From the NCBI GenBank assembly GCA_017553445.1, contig JAFZMD010000013.1:1-33144 (forward strand): a DNA stretch of 33,144 nucleotides, read 5' to 3'. This DNA is from Methanobrevibacter sp. (GTDB taxonomy: Archaea; Methanobacteriota; Methanobacteria; Methanobacteriales; Methanobacteriaceae). The notes beneath the pieces are model-generated. The model searched no databases and had not been told where the DNA came from. It worked only from the letters and a program-made list of their open reading frames with translations. Of the stretch, positions 16,613-26,341 are shown one piece after another. Within the stretch, counting starts at the first letter, position 1. Each line of letters starts with the position of its first letter. The translations under genes were made by a program, and so were the position numbers.

Positions 16613-17272
16613 TACTTTATATGTTAAGATTAAATCCTTTCCCAAGGAAAAAGAATCAGTCAACTCCAGATTGACTCCCTCATCCATCGTATCGAATCCT
16701 TCACCATCGAATAAGGTTTTTGCATTAACGCCGCCGACAACTTTCGGTGCAATGCAAATTCTTATCTCATCAATGAGACCTTCCTTTATCATTGCAAAGT
16801 TTAGTGTAGCTCCCCCTTCAAGCATTAATGTTTCGATTCCTTCATTTGCCAAATGATTCATTAATGCAGTCAAATCAACACGCTTATCACCGCTGAAGAA
16901 AAATTCCACACCCCTTTGTTTGAATACATTGCATCTGTCAGAGACTAAAAAATCGTATTTGAACTCGTTTGCTCCGGCAATTATTGTTCTTGCATCCTTG
17001 TTGGTAATTCTAGCTGCAATCGGTGTTCTGCATTTGCTGTCAACCACTACACGAACTGGATTGTCATCGGGATTTGCATCAACTTTGTGAACTGTCAATC
17101 TCGGATCGTCTGCCAGCACCGTTCCTATTCCAACCATTATTGCATCCACATTTTTTCTAAGTTCATGCACCCTTTTTAAATCCTCTTCACCTGAAATATT
17201 TGAACTGTTTTTTGCAGTGACAATCTTTCCGTCCAATGTCATTGCCGCATTTAAAATAACGTAAGGCTTCAT
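16604..17272 (-). CDS. 2,5-diamino-6-(ribosylamino)pyrimidinone 5'-phosphate reductase (RibD C-domain)
   Basis: A 222-residue stand-alone RibD C-terminal reductase of the archaeal type. It opens KPYVILNAAMTLDGKI, followed by DAIMVGIGTVLADDPRLTV (the NADPH/substrate region) and ends with TLMLEGGATLNFAMI. It reduces the ribosyl group to ribityl in riboflavin biosynthesis, which also feeds F420 (see cofH). GAGGTGAT, partly formed by the stop codon of the upstream gene, precedes its ATG, so the two are coupled. Confidence 0.92.
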   Translation of the reverse strand: MKPYVILNAAMTLDGKIVTAKNSSNISGEEDLKRVHELRKNVDAIMVGIGTVLADDPRLTVHKVDANPDDNPVRVVVDSKCRTPIAARITNKDARTIIAGANEFKYDFLVSDRCNVFKQRGVEFFFSGDKRVDLTALMNHLANEGIETLMLEGGATLNFAMIKEGLIDEIRICIAPKVVGGVNAKTLFDGEGFDTMDEGVNLELTDSFSLGKDLILTYKVLK

Positions 17273-17281
17273 TAAATCACC

Positions 17282-18295
17282 TCAGATATGATAAAACATC
17301 TCTTTGATTTGCAGGAAATTCGCCAATGTCTGATTGCCTATTACTCCAGGCATCGTTAAAGCAACAAAGATACCTAAAATACCAAATATCAAACCGATTC
17401 CCCAGATTATATGAACCGCCTGCTTTTCTGTAATCGGCCTTCTGATAACCCACCTTATCAATGACTTGAAACCGGTTTCGGGCCTTATCAGCTTACCGTC
17501 ATCATCAACCTGTGTCGGTTTGAACTGCTGGCGCTCCATAACTCCTGCACTGTAAAATTTCATGGCCGCATCAATAATATTCGGCATCAGTACAATGAAT
17601 GCGATTAACTTAACCCTACCGATGAAAGCTATGGAAACGATTGTAGCACCGATAATCAATGTGCCTGTGTCTCCAGGAAATATTTTAGCAGGATACTTAT
17701 TATAATATAAAAATGCAATCAATGCTCCAAGCATACTCATGCTAATGATTGTTACATCGTATTTTCCTAAAATAATACAGGAAATAGTTAAAGATGCAAG
17801 TGATATGATGCCTAAACCTGATTCAATACCATTCAGACCTGCCAGCATGTTCGTTAAGTTGGAACCAATTGAAATAGCTATTGGAATGGAAATCAAATAC
17901 AAGATACCGACATTAGACGGTGCAGCCCATATTAAAGGAAGGCCTGCCAGGAATAAAAGGAACAATTTCTCCTTTGAAGACAATACCAGCAAATCGTCTG
18001 CAATACCGATAATGCCGACAAGCAGAATTACAATTAATACAATACATAATGGAAATGCCAGAATGTCATGCATATAAATACCTGAAAACATTCCGATAAT
18101 GAAACCGAAAAGGATGCCGAATCCACCCATTTCAGCAACGATAGGCTTCCAGGATTTATGCAGATCCTTACCTACAATATCTGCTTTTTCCAGCTTTCTA
18201 ATAATCCGAGGCATTGATAAATGAGTTACCATAAAAGCAAGTAACCCACATATTATCGCTATAACATATAATGGTAGTTGAGGCAATATCATCAT
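17282..18295 (-). CDS. MraY/WecA-like glycosyltransferase family 4 membrane protein
   Basis: About 337 residues with about ten membrane helices. Family motifs are seen: KADIVGKDLHK near the N-terminus, GIADDLL (the metal-binding acidic motif), NMLAGLNGIESGLG, and FPGDTGTL. Such enzymes transfer a sugar-1-phosphate from UDP-sugar to a polyprenyl phosphate. In a Methanobacteriales cell this would be an early step of pseudomurein or N-glycan assembly; which of the two cannot be told here. A GTG at 18304 is in frame but forms part of the GTGAT ribosome site, so an ATG at 18295 or 18292 is preferred. The riboflavin-pathway reductase follows and is coupled. Confidence 0.88.
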   Translation of the reverse strand: MMILPQLPLYVIAIICGLLAFMVTHLSMPRIIRKLEKADIVGKDLHKSWKPIVAEMGGFGILFGFIIGMFSGIYMHDILAFPLCIVLIVILLVGIIGIADDLLVLSSKEKLFLLFLAGLPLIWAAPSNVGILYLISIPIAISIGSNLTNMLAGLNGIESGLGIISLASLTISCIILGKYDVTIISMSMLGALIAFLYYNKYPAKIFPGDTGTLIIGATIVSIAFIGRVKLIAFIVLMPNIIDAAMKFYSAGVMERQQFKPTQVDDDGKLIRPETGFKSLIRWVIRRPITEKQAVHIIWGIGLIFGILGIFVALTMPGVIGNQTLANFLQIKEMFYHI

Positions 18296-18378
18296 AACAA
18301 TCACTTACTTATATTATCTATAAATAGTTAAAAAAATAATTTGTGATTATCGCCGATACCAAAGGAAAAAATAGTAAT

Positions 18379-18843
18379 TTATTTATTGTTTAAAATATAA
18401 TATACCGTTCTAATAGGAATATTTAACTTTTCAGAAATCTCTTTAGGTTTCAAGCCAGACTCTTTAAGCGATTTCACTTCATAATAGTCATATTTTTTAG
18501 TATTAGTATCCAATTTAGTCTTATTTCGTCTAAGCAAATAATAAACCCTGTTGACAGTTATATCCAATATTTCAGCAATTTCGGCGGCCTTATACCCTTC
18601 ACTGGCCAATTGCAGCAGCTCATCTTCATAATCACATGGCTTTTTTGATGCTCCCCAATGATATTCCTTCACGACATCAATATCAAGCTGGTTTAAAGCT
18701 TCAATATACCTGTTTGAAGTTCTATTGTAAACACTGGGCGAACAGGTTATCTTTTCAAGGTTCGGATACTTTTCAAGTAAATCAATAATCTTTAATGAAG
18801 ACAAAACCTCGGTAATATGAATTGATGTCACATCTTCATCCAT
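18379..18843 (-). CDS. Double helix-turn-helix protein
   Basis: About 154 residues. The N-terminal half (LEKYPNLEKITCSPSVYNRT and what follows) resembles small archaeal DUF1699-type domains; this is a weak impression. The C-terminal half has two similar HTH units, GYKAAEIAEILDITVNRVYY and GLKPKEISEKLNIPIRTVYY, both of the resolvase/sigma-like type, so it probably binds DNA. A GTG at 18852 overlaps the stop of the DUF530 gene, but the ATG at 18843 is better spaced from GGGGTAG. It is the last gene of the metG operon. Its target is unknown. Confidence 0.75.
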   Translation of the reverse strand: MDEDVTSIHITEVLSSLKIIDLLEKYPNLEKITCSPSVYNRTSNRYIEALNQLDIDVVKEYHWGASKKPCDYEDELLQLASEGYKAAEIAEILDITVNRVYYLLRRNKTKLDTNTKKYDYYEVKSLKESGLKPKEISEKLNIPIRTVYYILNNK

Positions 18844-18851
18844 AAAAAACA

Positions 18852-20429
18852 CTACCCCTTAATCAAATCCAGGAACTTTTTAGACTTATCCGTTTTAGGA
18901 TTTTTAATATTTTCAATATGCTTGATTTCCTTTTTAATTTTGGATTCATTTACATTGAATGCATTGCTTATAGTTTCCAAATCAATGTCACTGTTCAAAT
19001 GCAAGTGCGCTGCACCCAATGCCGGATGATTAACTTTAATGTTGGAGTTTTTCATGAGCTTTTCAAATTTGAATTTCTCATATAAGATTAGATCCTTATC
19101 TTCAACATCAATTATCTTTATATCACTGAAATGGTTTAAAATGTCAATGACCTTTGGAAAATTTTGGGCAAAAACCTTTCTCTGCTGGCGGTCAAGTTCG
19201 ACGCGAATATATGGAAACGGTCCGGTTGTAAGCTTACGGTTAGAAACAGAAGTCGTCAAATAATATCTGAAGATATCCCAGCTGATTAATGCTGGAGCCA
19301 CATTTTCAAATATTGTTCTTTCAATCGTTTCACGAGTCTTTAAATCTCTTTTGAGTGAACGGTTTAATTCATCATTACGATTCAAGTATTTGAGTTTCTT
19401 TAATTCTTCATTGATTTTATTTTCTCTCCAGTTTTCTATTTCAGCGACATCAAATGAATCTATGAAATTTGGAGTGTAATTGCTGTATTTATGAATCAGT
19501 TCATCGTAATTATTGATTCTTTTAAAATCAGACAGCTGCCTTTTAAAAATATCGTCCCTCATGGTTTTAATAATCTTTTCGGCATAGCGGACATAACCCA
19601 ATGCCAATGCCGTACGTGCATGCTTATCGTCAATTATAGCCGGTTTGGTTCTATGGAATTCCAATTTTTCTATTCTGACGTTTTTTCCATAGGTCTTTCT
19701 AAGTTCCTCCTCATAGTTTTCAACAAACTCAGAATCAAAGGTAACCCTTTTTCTCAGCCAGCGGTTATTCTTATCCTTATACCTGAATAACGGTGAAATG
19801 GTTTTTACATGACCGGTACGTTCCTGTTTAAGTGCATTGATAACTTTTTTAAATGAATTTCTACCATATTTGGATAAGTCTGCCATCAATACACGGTAAT
19901 CACCGGACAACGGCAGATATGGAATTATTTCAATCCTGAAAGTCTTTTGTCTGCTTATCTTAAATGAAAATGATTCGCTTTTACAGCTGCATTTACCATC
20001 AAACCCCTTATATTCAGATATTGAATATTTTTTATAGCAGGAATCACATTTCAAATATCCGAACTGTTCAAGATGGCCAATTGCAATCATATGTGAATCA
20101 ATAGCTGATTTTACCCTGTCCAGAATATTCTTTTTGGCATTTGCCTTGTTTCTAAACATCTGGTTATGGCGGCTGTTTTCACTTACCTCTTCTAGTGAAA
20201 CTTCACCTATTGACTTGTTCCCATATTTATTGAGTGAAGTGAACGGAGTGCCGTATCCCTGCACTTCCATGTCACGTCTAAGTTTTTTTAAGGTATTTAA
20301 TCTGTCATCAAGTTTAAAGTAGAGATTTTTGAAATTTGCAAACTCTTCAATATTATCCAAACTGATATCATCAGCAGCAATTTCCTTTAAAAATTTCTCA
20401 GCTTTAATTACGAGGACAGATTCATCCAT
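18852..20429 (-). CDS. DUF530 family protein, methanogen-specific, unknown function
   Basis: A 525-residue protein, soluble, Lys- and Asn-rich, resembling the DUF530 family of hydrogenotrophic methanogens. C128 and C131 (CDSC), then C147 and C149 (CSC), form a probable zinc-ribbon. Other blocks include RQKTFRIEIIPYLPLSGDYR, HARTALALGYVRYAEK and a C-terminal HPALGAAHLHLNSD followed by a small helical domain (ISNAFNVNESKIKKEI). It starts 12 bp after metG and ends against the HTH gene, so the three form one transcript. A role tied to translation or tRNA is suggested only by the neighbour. Confidence 0.78.
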   Translation of the reverse strand: MDESVLVIKAEKFLKEIAADDISLDNIEEFANFKNLYFKLDDRLNTLKKLRRDMEVQGYGTPFTSLNKYGNKSIGEVSLEEVSENSRHNQMFRNKANAKKNILDRVKSAIDSHMIAIGHLEQFGYLKCDSCYKKYSISEYKGFDGKCSCKSESFSFKISRQKTFRIEIIPYLPLSGDYRVLMADLSKYGRNSFKKVINALKQERTGHVKTISPLFRYKDKNNRWLRKRVTFDSEFVENYEEELRKTYGKNVRIEKLEFHRTKPAIIDDKHARTALALGYVRYAEKIIKTMRDDIFKRQLSDFKRINNYDELIHKYSNYTPNFIDSFDVAEIENWRENKINEELKKLKYLNRNDELNRSLKRDLKTRETIERTIFENVAPALISWDIFRYYLTTSVSNRKLTTGPFPYIRVELDRQQRKVFAQNFPKVIDILNHFSDIKIIDVEDKDLILYEKFKFEKLMKNSNIKVNHPALGAAHLHLNSDIDLETISNAFNVNESKIKKEIKHIENIKNPKTDKSKKFLDLIKG

Positions 20430-20441
20430 ATTAATCAGATT

Positions 20442-22424
20442 CTATTGGATTTGTTCACCAATTTCACAATCATCAGGTGAGAGCAATGCACCGCTTTCAC
20501 CAGTAGCTAAAAGCATTCCTTCAGATAATGTTCCGAATAATTTGGCCGGTTTTAAATTAACCAAAACGGCAACTTTTCTGTCAATCAATTCTTCAGGTGC
20601 GTAGAATTTTGCAAGGCCAGCTACAATCTGTCTGGTTTCCTCTCCAATATCAACCTGCAATTTTAACAGTTTATCGGATTTTTCTATTTTTTCAGCTTCT
20701 TTAATTTGTCCTATTCTAATATCTACTTTATCAAAATAATCAATATCAATAATATCACTCATATTATCTTCCTCATTTTCTTTTAAGTTTTCCTGTAATT
20801 TTTCCTTTTGCTGAGCAATTACATCATCTTCAATCTTTTTAAATAATGGTTTTGCCTTTGCGATTTCATATCCGCTTGGAAGCGGTACTTTTGAATCAGC
20901 CCATACGCTGATATCATCCAATTTTAATATTTCAGCTATTTCATCAGCTTTGGTCGGCAGGAATGGTTTCAATACATAAGCCAGTGCCTTAGCCAACTGA
21001 TTGGATAAGTATAATGTATTGGCTGCTTTTTGCATGTCCTCTTTTACAGCTTTCCATGGTTCCTGATCGTTGAAATATTTATTTCCTATTTTAGCTACCT
21101 TAAATATTTCAAGCAAGGCTTCCCTGAATTCATAATTGGAGATATATTCGCCAACGGTATCAGGCAGCTTTTCAATTTCAGCTTCAAATGCCAAATCCTC
21201 ACTGGAAGGATTTTTATATTCAGGAACTTTGCCGTCAAAGAACTTATGTGTAAAGGTAAATGTTCTGTGAAGCAGGTTTCCAATAACGTCAGCCAGTTCA
21301 TCATTGTTTCTTCTTTGGAAATCATCCCATGAAAAGTCAGAGTCCTTATTTAAAGGAGCGTTGATTGTCAAATAATATCTGAGCAAGTCAGGCTCGAAGT
21401 CCTTTACAAAGTCACTGATCCAGATAACCCAATTCTTACTGGTGGACATTTTTTCTCCTTCAAGAGATAAGAATTCACCTGCATAAATCATGTCAGGCTT
21501 TTTGCATCCATAAGCAGTCAATAAACCTGGCCAGAATATTGAATGGTGGTAAATAATATCCTTTCCAATGAAATGAACTACATAATCATTCCAGTAGTCC
21601 TCCCATTTAATATCTGTTTTTCTTGACCATTGGGCAGCTGAGGAAATATATCCCAGGAATGCTTCAATCCAAACATACAATACTTTTCCTTTAGCTTCAT
21701 CCAGAGGAACCGGAATACCCCAGTCCATATCTCTTGTTAAAACCCAATCGTTAAGACCTTCTTTAAGCCAGTTGGATGCATAATTTTTAACATTTGCAGG
21801 TAAATTATCATTGTTTTCAATGTAGTCTTTCAATTCATCTTCAAATTCTGATAATTTAAATGCATACTGATAAGTATCCTTAATTACAGGCGTATTGCCG
21901 CATGTCAAACATCTTGGTTCATCAAGTTCAGTTGGATCAAGTGCCCTTCCACACTTTTCACAGTGATCTCCACGTGCTTCACTACCGCAGGCAGGACATA
22001 AACCTTCAACATAACGGTCAGGCAAGAATTTCTTACAATTTTCACAGTATAGCTGCTGAATGTCAAGTCTGTAAATCAAACCTTTATCATATAGGTCTTT
22101 AAAGAAATTCTGAGCGATTTCATAATGAATTTCATCAGTGGTTCTTGTGAAATTGTCCAGTGAAATATTCATGGATTCAACATCCTGAACAATCATGTCA
22201 TGATATCTTTTAGAAATCTCAATAGGTTTTTTATTTTCTTTATCTGCCTTTACAGCAATTGGAGTTCCATGTTCATCAGTAGCACAAACCATCAGCACGT
22301 CATTTCCAATCATACGATTATACCTTGCGTAAATATCCGCAGGCAAATAAGTGGAACGGATATGACCTAAATGACATGGACCGTTTGCATAAGGAAGTGC
22401 GCATGAAATAAATATTTTAGTCAT
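20442..22424 (-). CDS. metG: Methionyl-tRNA synthetase
   Basis: A 660-residue class I synthetase that charges tRNA-Met. The HIGH-type motif is HLGH (18-21) and KMSTS is at 325-329. Four Cys pairs (C127/C130, C143/C146, C155/C158, C172/C175) would form two zinc knuckles in the connective domain. An EMAP/Trbp111-like tRNA-binding domain occupies the last 105 or so residues (from [16 protein letters not shown]). AGGAGAT precedes the ATG. It leads the metG, DUF530, HTH operon. Confidence 0.96.
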   Translation of the reverse strand: MTKIFISCALPYANGPCHLGHIRSTYLPADIYARYNRMIGNDVLMVCATDEHGTPIAVKADKENKKPIEISKRYHDMIVQDVESMNISLDNFTRTTDEIHYEIAQNFFKDLYDKGLIYRLDIQQLYCENCKKFLPDRYVEGLCPACGSEARGDHCEKCGRALDPTELDEPRCLTCGNTPVIKDTYQYAFKLSEFEDELKDYIENNDNLPANVKNYASNWLKEGLNDWVLTRDMDWGIPVPLDEAKGKVLYVWIEAFLGYISSAAQWSRKTDIKWEDYWNDYVVHFIGKDIIYHHSIFWPGLLTAYGCKKPDMIYAGEFLSLEGEKMSTSKNWVIWISDFVKDFEPDLLRYYLTINAPLNKDSDFSWDDFQRRNNDELADVIGNLLHRTFTFTHKFFDGKVPEYKNPSSEDLAFEAEIEKLPDTVGEYISNYEFREALLEIFKVAKIGNKYFNDQEPWKAVKEDMQKAANTLYLSNQLAKALAYVLKPFLPTKADEIAEILKLDDISVWADSKVPLPSGYEIAKAKPLFKKIEDDVIAQQKEKLQENLKENEEDNMSDIIDIDYFDKVDIRIGQIKEAEKIEKSDKLLKLQVDIGEETRQIVAGLAKFYAPEELIDRKVAVLVNLKPAKLFGTLSEGMLLATGESGALLSPDDCEIGEQIQ

Positions 22425-22470
22425 TTATTAATCTCCTAAATTTTTAAGCATAAATATATATGTTATTCAT

Positions 22471-22482
22471 AGTTTATAAAGT
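22471..22482 (-). promoter_or_regulatory. Probable TATA box of the metG operon
   Basis: The minus strand reads ACTTTATAAACT about 50 bp upstream of metG, which would place the transcript start near 22450 and leave a short leader with the AGGAGAT ribosome site. Confidence 0.45.
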
Positions 22483-22663
22483 ATTATTTTTTTAAGATAT
22501 TGTTAAATTCAAAATTAAAAAAAGGACAATTGATTAATAGTGAAAAAAACATTAATTGCAATGGCTATTAAAAATCTTTGATATAGATAGAATTACAACA
22601 TGAAGTAAATATTGCTTTTAAAAATAAGTTAATTTTTTAATATATAAAACTAAAATTAAAATC

Positions 22664-23995
22664 ATGGCAGAAATTTCATATATCAACCCATTATCAAATG
22701 AAGGAAGAGAAATCATAAGAAAATATGGGGATTTGAATCAGCTTGAAAAAGAGGATGAATACCTGATTGAAGAGGTAATCCATACTACTAATCAAAAAAT
22801 CTCAGATGACTCATTAATACCAAAATCATATAAAGATTTGGCATTCAAAAGAATGCAATGGGCCATTGAGAAGAAAAACAATAAAAACTATAGTCAAAAT
22901 GAATTTGAATACCTTTTAAATGAAGCTATTTTTAAACAGGATGTTGTTATATTTCATGTACTCTGCCAGGCTATTGCAATACAGTTCAACACAGGTTCAA
23001 GGGAAGCCCGATTATTTATTGAATCCCAGGGAGTGCTTATTCAGGAAAGATTGGCCAAATTGACTCCTGCAACAAGAGAAGAGATAATAGACGAAATATT
23101 GGATGAAATAAAAACCGACGGTGCAATTAAATGGAGTTCCCTGAAAGATGTAATAGCTACAAAAAAAATCAAGCTAAGCGAGCTGTTGATTCAGGATGGA
23201 GACATTATCCTTCAGCAGGACGACTTTTTAAATAACTATGCAGATGAGTTTACTGACAGAAGTCCTGACAGAATGTATAATATTCTGGTTGGAGACAGCG
23301 TGAAAGAGCTGATATTGTCACGTCTGATAATGCAGAAAACTGAAGAATACATTGCAAGAATAAAGGAAATGTCTAAAAGAGTGGAGATGCATCCTGAAAT
23401 AATCAAACTATCAGAAGAGCTTAAAGAGTTCATTCCGGATGAAATCAGCAAATACAATCAATATTATGCAGGAAGCGGAGGAATCTACGGAACAGTGCAG
23501 GCAGGAAAACTAATCCCTGAAGCATTTCCACCATGTATTGAAAACACTGTAAATGGAGTGTCTTCCGGAGGACGTAACGATGCAATCGTGCTTTTATTAA
23601 CTTCCTTTGCATCATATGCAAGATTATATCCAAGAATATTTGCATCAGATGAAACAATAAAAGTCTCTGATGTGGATCCTGACTTAAGCATTACACAAAA
23701 CGAAATCTTACCTTTAATATTTGATGCGGCAGATAACTGTACACCACCATTATTTGAAGACCAGCCACAGGAAAAGGTAAATATCATATCAAAACTTGGA
23801 TTTGGAATGCACAGCGAAATAGACATTAACCATGAAGGGGAAACCACATGGTACACGCCGATGAGCTGTGAAAAAATAAAGATACACCTTCCGCAACTAT
23901 GCAAACCTGACGGCTCATGCAAAGGAATAAATAACCCATTATCCTGTTACGGACGTAAAAAATTCCAATTGGATAAGCAAGCAAAAAGTGAATGA
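22664..23995 (+). CDS. priL: DNA primase large (regulatory) subunit
   Basis: A 443-residue archaeal PriL. Four cysteines in the C-terminal domain fit the 4Fe-4S ligands: C291 (PPCIEN), C402 (MSCEKI), C413 (QLCKP, with C419 as alternative) and C428 (PLSCYG). PriL partners PriS in making RNA primers at the replication fork. No ribosome site is visible and an AT/TATA stretch (22633-22648) ends about 16 bp before the ATG, so the message is probably leaderless or nearly so. It ends directly against the convergent ABC ATPase gene, with no base between the stops. The partner priS lies 2.4 kb away at 26429. Confidence 0.92.
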   Translation: MAEISYINPLSNEGREIIRKYGDLNQLEKEDEYLIEEVIHTTNQKISDDSLIPKSYKDLAFKRMQWAIEKKNNKNYSQNEFEYLLNEAIFKQDVVIFHVLCQAIAIQFNTGSREARLFIESQGVLIQERLAKLTPATREEIIDEILDEIKTDGAIKWSSLKDVIATKKIKLSELLIQDGDIILQQDDFLNNYADEFTDRSPDRMYNILVGDSVKELILSRLIMQKTEEYIARIKEMSKRVEMHPEIIKLSEELKEFIPDEISKYNQYYAGSGGIYGTVQAGKLIPEAFPPCIENTVNGVSSGGRNDAIVLLLTSFASYARLYPRIFASDETIKVSDVDPDLSITQNEILPLIFDAADNCTPPLFEDQPQEKVNIISKLGFGMHSEIDINHEGETTWYTPMSCEKIKIHLPQLCKPDGSCKGINNPLSCYGRKKFQLDKQAKSE

Positions 23996-24670
23996 TTATC
24001 TGTTATAATAATCATTTATTACCTGACCATCCCTGATTTCTATTGTTCTTTCAGCTAATTTAGCAACATCCCTATCGTGCGTTACTACAATTAATGTTGC
24101 ATTGATTGATTCATGAACAAATCTCAAAACGTCAAGGACTTTTCTTCCGGTTTTTGTATCAAGAGCTCCGGTAGGTTCATCGGCCAAAATAATTGACGGA
24201 AAATTAACTAAAGCTCTTGCAATAGCTACCCTTTGGCGTTCCCCGCCGGATAATTTATTGGGCTTTTGTTTTCTCTTATCAAGTAAGCCGACAGCTTCAA
24301 TGAAGATTAATGCCCTTCTGTGCTTATCCTTTTCAGACATTTTAGCATCCATTAACGGTATTTCAACATTTTCCTGAACATTTAAATTAGGCAAAAGATT
24401 ATGGAGCTGAAAAATAAAACCGATTTCCTGGCGCCTGAAATCACTCAAATCCTTTTGTTTAGCCAAATCAACACCATTTATAATAACTTGGCCGGAATCG
24501 GGAGAATCAAGAGCACCCAACATATTCAGTAATGTTGACTTTCCGGACCCTGATGGACCAATAATGGATACAAAACTTCCACTTTCAATGGAGAGATTAA
24601 TGTTATTCAGAGCCGTGACAGCACCGCCATCATACTGTTTCAAGACATTTGTCAATCTAATCAATTCCAT
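23996..24670 (-). CDS. ABC transporter ATP-binding protein (LolD/MacB type)
   Basis: About 224 residues. Walker A is GPSGSGKST, the Q-loop lies in FIFQLHNLL, the signature is LSGGERQRVAIARAL and Walker B is ILADEPTGALD, followed by the switch histidine in VVTHD. This pattern places it in the MacB/LolD branch that partners FtsX-type permeases. A GTG at 24679 is in frame but lies within the GGTGAT ribosome site, so the ATG at 24670 is preferred. GGTGAT overlaps the stop of the permease gene, so the two are translated together as an exporter pair. Confidence 0.92.
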   Translation of the reverse strand: MELIRLTNVLKQYDGGAVTALNNINLSIESGSFVSIIGPSGSGKSTLLNMLGALDSPDSGQVIINGVDLAKQKDLSDFRRQEIGFIFQLHNLLPNLNVQENVEIPLMDAKMSEKDKHRRALIFIEAVGLLDKRKQKPNKLSGGERQRVAIARALVNFPSIILADEPTGALDTKTGRKVLDVLRFVHESINATLIVVTHDRDVAKLAERTIEIRDGQVINDYYNR

Positions 24671-24679
24671 CAAAATCAC

Positions 24680-25804
24680 CTATTCATACCTCAATGCTTC
24701 TGTTGGAGCAAGTTTGGATGCCTTATAAGCAGGATATACTCCACCTATAATTCCTACAATAATCGTGATACCGAATGCCAATATAAATGTTTTTGGAGTG
24801 TAAACCAGTGAAAATCGGTTGGTTCCGATAAGTCTAATACCAATTTCGGCTATCAGAATACCCAATATTGAGCCAATAATGCCGGATAGGGTTGTTAAAA
24901 CCAATGTTTCACCTAAAATCATTGTCAGTATCTTTTTGCTTTTCCATCCAATTGATTTTAAAACTCCAATTTCTTTTGTTCTTTCATATACAGTCATGAC
25001 CATCGTATTGACAACACCAATAGCACCAACAAAAATGGCCAAACCAGATATGGCAAGAGAAGCAGTATCCAAAATTCCAATAACATCATCCAACATTGAT
25101 GACATTTCCGAACTGGTTAATGTGGATACATTTTCATATTTGTCTCTAATGTTTTGGCTAACAACGGTATCATTGGCGCCTTCAGATGTTTTAACCAAAA
25201 TTGAAGAAACCTCTTGAGTATCTGAAATATTCTGAAGAGTATCTAAAGAAATATAAGCTGCATTATCTTTCATTACAATTCCTGTTTCAAAAGTTCCGAC
25301 AATTTTGAAATCATGTCCTAAAAAAGTAATATTGTCCCCTATACTTACATTGTTAAGTTCACAATATCTTACACCCACTATAGCTTCAAAGGAATTTTCA
25401 TCAAATATTGAACCGTTCACATCACTTATTCCAGCAAGATTCAGTTTAGAGGCATTAATACCATAAAACATATTACCCATAATGTTTTTAGATTGGCTAT
25501 ATGATTCTGGAGATTCACTGACCGACAGCTGGCCGACTGCATCAGACACGTTGGTTACATTCTTTAAATCATCTATAAATGACATGTCAAGTAACCCGGA
25601 ATTTCCACCAATATTTGTGGCATTAGTAACTGTTATTTCTGCTCCGCCCTCATTAAATGTTGTTTGAACAGACTCTTCCATCCCTGCTGTGATAAGGCCT
25701 AAAGCAACGATTGTAGCTATCCCAATTGATATTCCAATAATGGATAATGCACTGCGGGTCTTATTTCTGAAAGGATTCTTTAATATTAAGGTAATGAATT
25801 TAAT
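24680..25804 (-). CDS. ABC transporter permease (MacB/FtsX type), start codon not canonical
   Basis: The first ATG (25681) would remove the first membrane helix. Reading upstream in the same frame gives LKNPFRNKTRSALSIIGIS and then GIATIVALGLITAG, the conserved N-terminal helix of MacB-like permeases. Between the in-frame TGA at 25826-25828 and this block there is no ATG, GTG or TTG; only ATA and ATT codons occur at 25802-25810, behind a purine-rich AGAGGGGGA ribosome site (25811-25819). I place the start at ATT 25804 as the best-spaced choice. The rest shows a MacB periplasmic core domain and three further helices (from about the AIFVGAIGVVNTMVMTVYER region), ending KASKLAPTEALRYE as usual. 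It forms an exporter with the downstream ATPase. It could instead be a start-codon mutant (pseudogene) or a base error. Confidence 0.8.
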   Translation of the reverse strand: MKFITLILKNPFRNKTRSALSIIGISIGIATIVALGLITAGMEESVQTTFNEGGAEITVTNATNIGGNSGLLDMSFIDDLKNVTNVSDAVGQLSVSESPESYSQSKNIMGNMFYGINASKLNLAGISDVNGSIFDENSFEAIVGVRYCELNNVSIGDNITFLGHDFKIVGTFETGIVMKDNAAYISLDTLQNISDTQEVSSILVKTSEGANDTVVSQNIRDKYENVSTLTSSEMSSMLDDVIGILDTASLAISGLAIFVGAIGVVNTMVMTVYERTKEIGVLKSIGWKSKKILTMILGETLVLTTLSGIIGSILGILIAEIGIRLIGTNRFSLVYTPKTFILAFGITIIVGIIGGVYPAYKASKLAPTEALRYE

Positions 25805-25825
25805 AATTATTCCCCCTCTGATTAA

Positions 25826-26341
25826 TCATAAACTGCTTTGATTGAATTTAAAAGGATTGTGGTTTTCATCGGTCTTATCGTAGTATTTATTTAAAATTGC
25901 TGATTCCCACATGTTATAATTTTGCTGGTCTGTTGTAGAAAACCTATAGGCCAATATACCAACACTTCGAGAATCCTCATCAATGTCATTTTCCTGACAA
26001 AAAATAGAAAGCATATCCGGTGCAAATTCTGAAGGTTCATCTTCCATAAAATCTAAAAACTCTTCATATTCTGTTTTTGAAAAGAGCTCCTCAGGTTCAA
26101 CAGGATAATCGCTTGACTTTATGGTATACAATTCAATATACATCATTGACTGCAAGGGCATCTGATTGTGTTCTATTGATAAGCCTTTAACTTCGCCTGT
26201 TTCCAAATCAAGAATAGTGTGGCCTGTTTTTTGGGTTGGAAACCAATTGTCATAAGCGGGTTTTACAATATCTTCCGGAGATAAACCGGACAATATTGTT
26301 TTTAAGTGTTCAACACCGATAACTTCAAAAATTTCTTCCAT
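25826..26341 (-). CDS. Hypothetical acidic protein
   Basis: A 171-residue soluble, acidic protein that I do not recognise. It begins MEEIFEVIGVEHLKTILSGL and has a central TGHTILDLETGEVKGLSIEH strand region and an acidic FMEDEPSEF segment. No signal peptide or membrane helix is visible. A TATA-like stretch CTATTTATATATTATTC on the minus strand lies 15-31 bp before the ATG, so the transcript is probably leaderless. It is upstream of the ABC exporter and in the same frame, with its TGA stop just ahead of the permease ribosome site, so it is likely co-transcribed with it. It diverges from priS. Confidence 0.7.
   Translation of the reverse strand: MEEIFEVIGVEHLKTILSGLSPEDIVKPAYDNWFPTQKTGHTILDLETGEVKGLSIEHNQMPLQSMMYIELYTIKSSDYPVEPEELFSKTEYEEFLDFMEDEPSEFAPDMLSIFCQENDIDEDSRSVGILAYRFSTTDQQNYNMWESAILNKYYDKTDENHNPFKFNQSSL

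Noticed and set aside
22540..22581. Short frame MKKTLIAMAIKNL that looks like the beginning of a signal peptide
   Set aside because: It stops after 13 residues and I see no continuing frame that would make it a gene remnant.
22425..22663. Possible small RNA or tRNA in the metG-priL gap
   Set aside because: The region is AT-rich promoter sequence for both divergent genes; no cloverleaf or stable hairpin was found.
25826..25828. Recoded TGA (selenocysteine or read-through) joining the unknown gene to the permease
   Set aside because: The two proteins look unrelated, a strong ribosome site follows the TGA, and no selenocysteine element is evident; a separate permease start is simpler.
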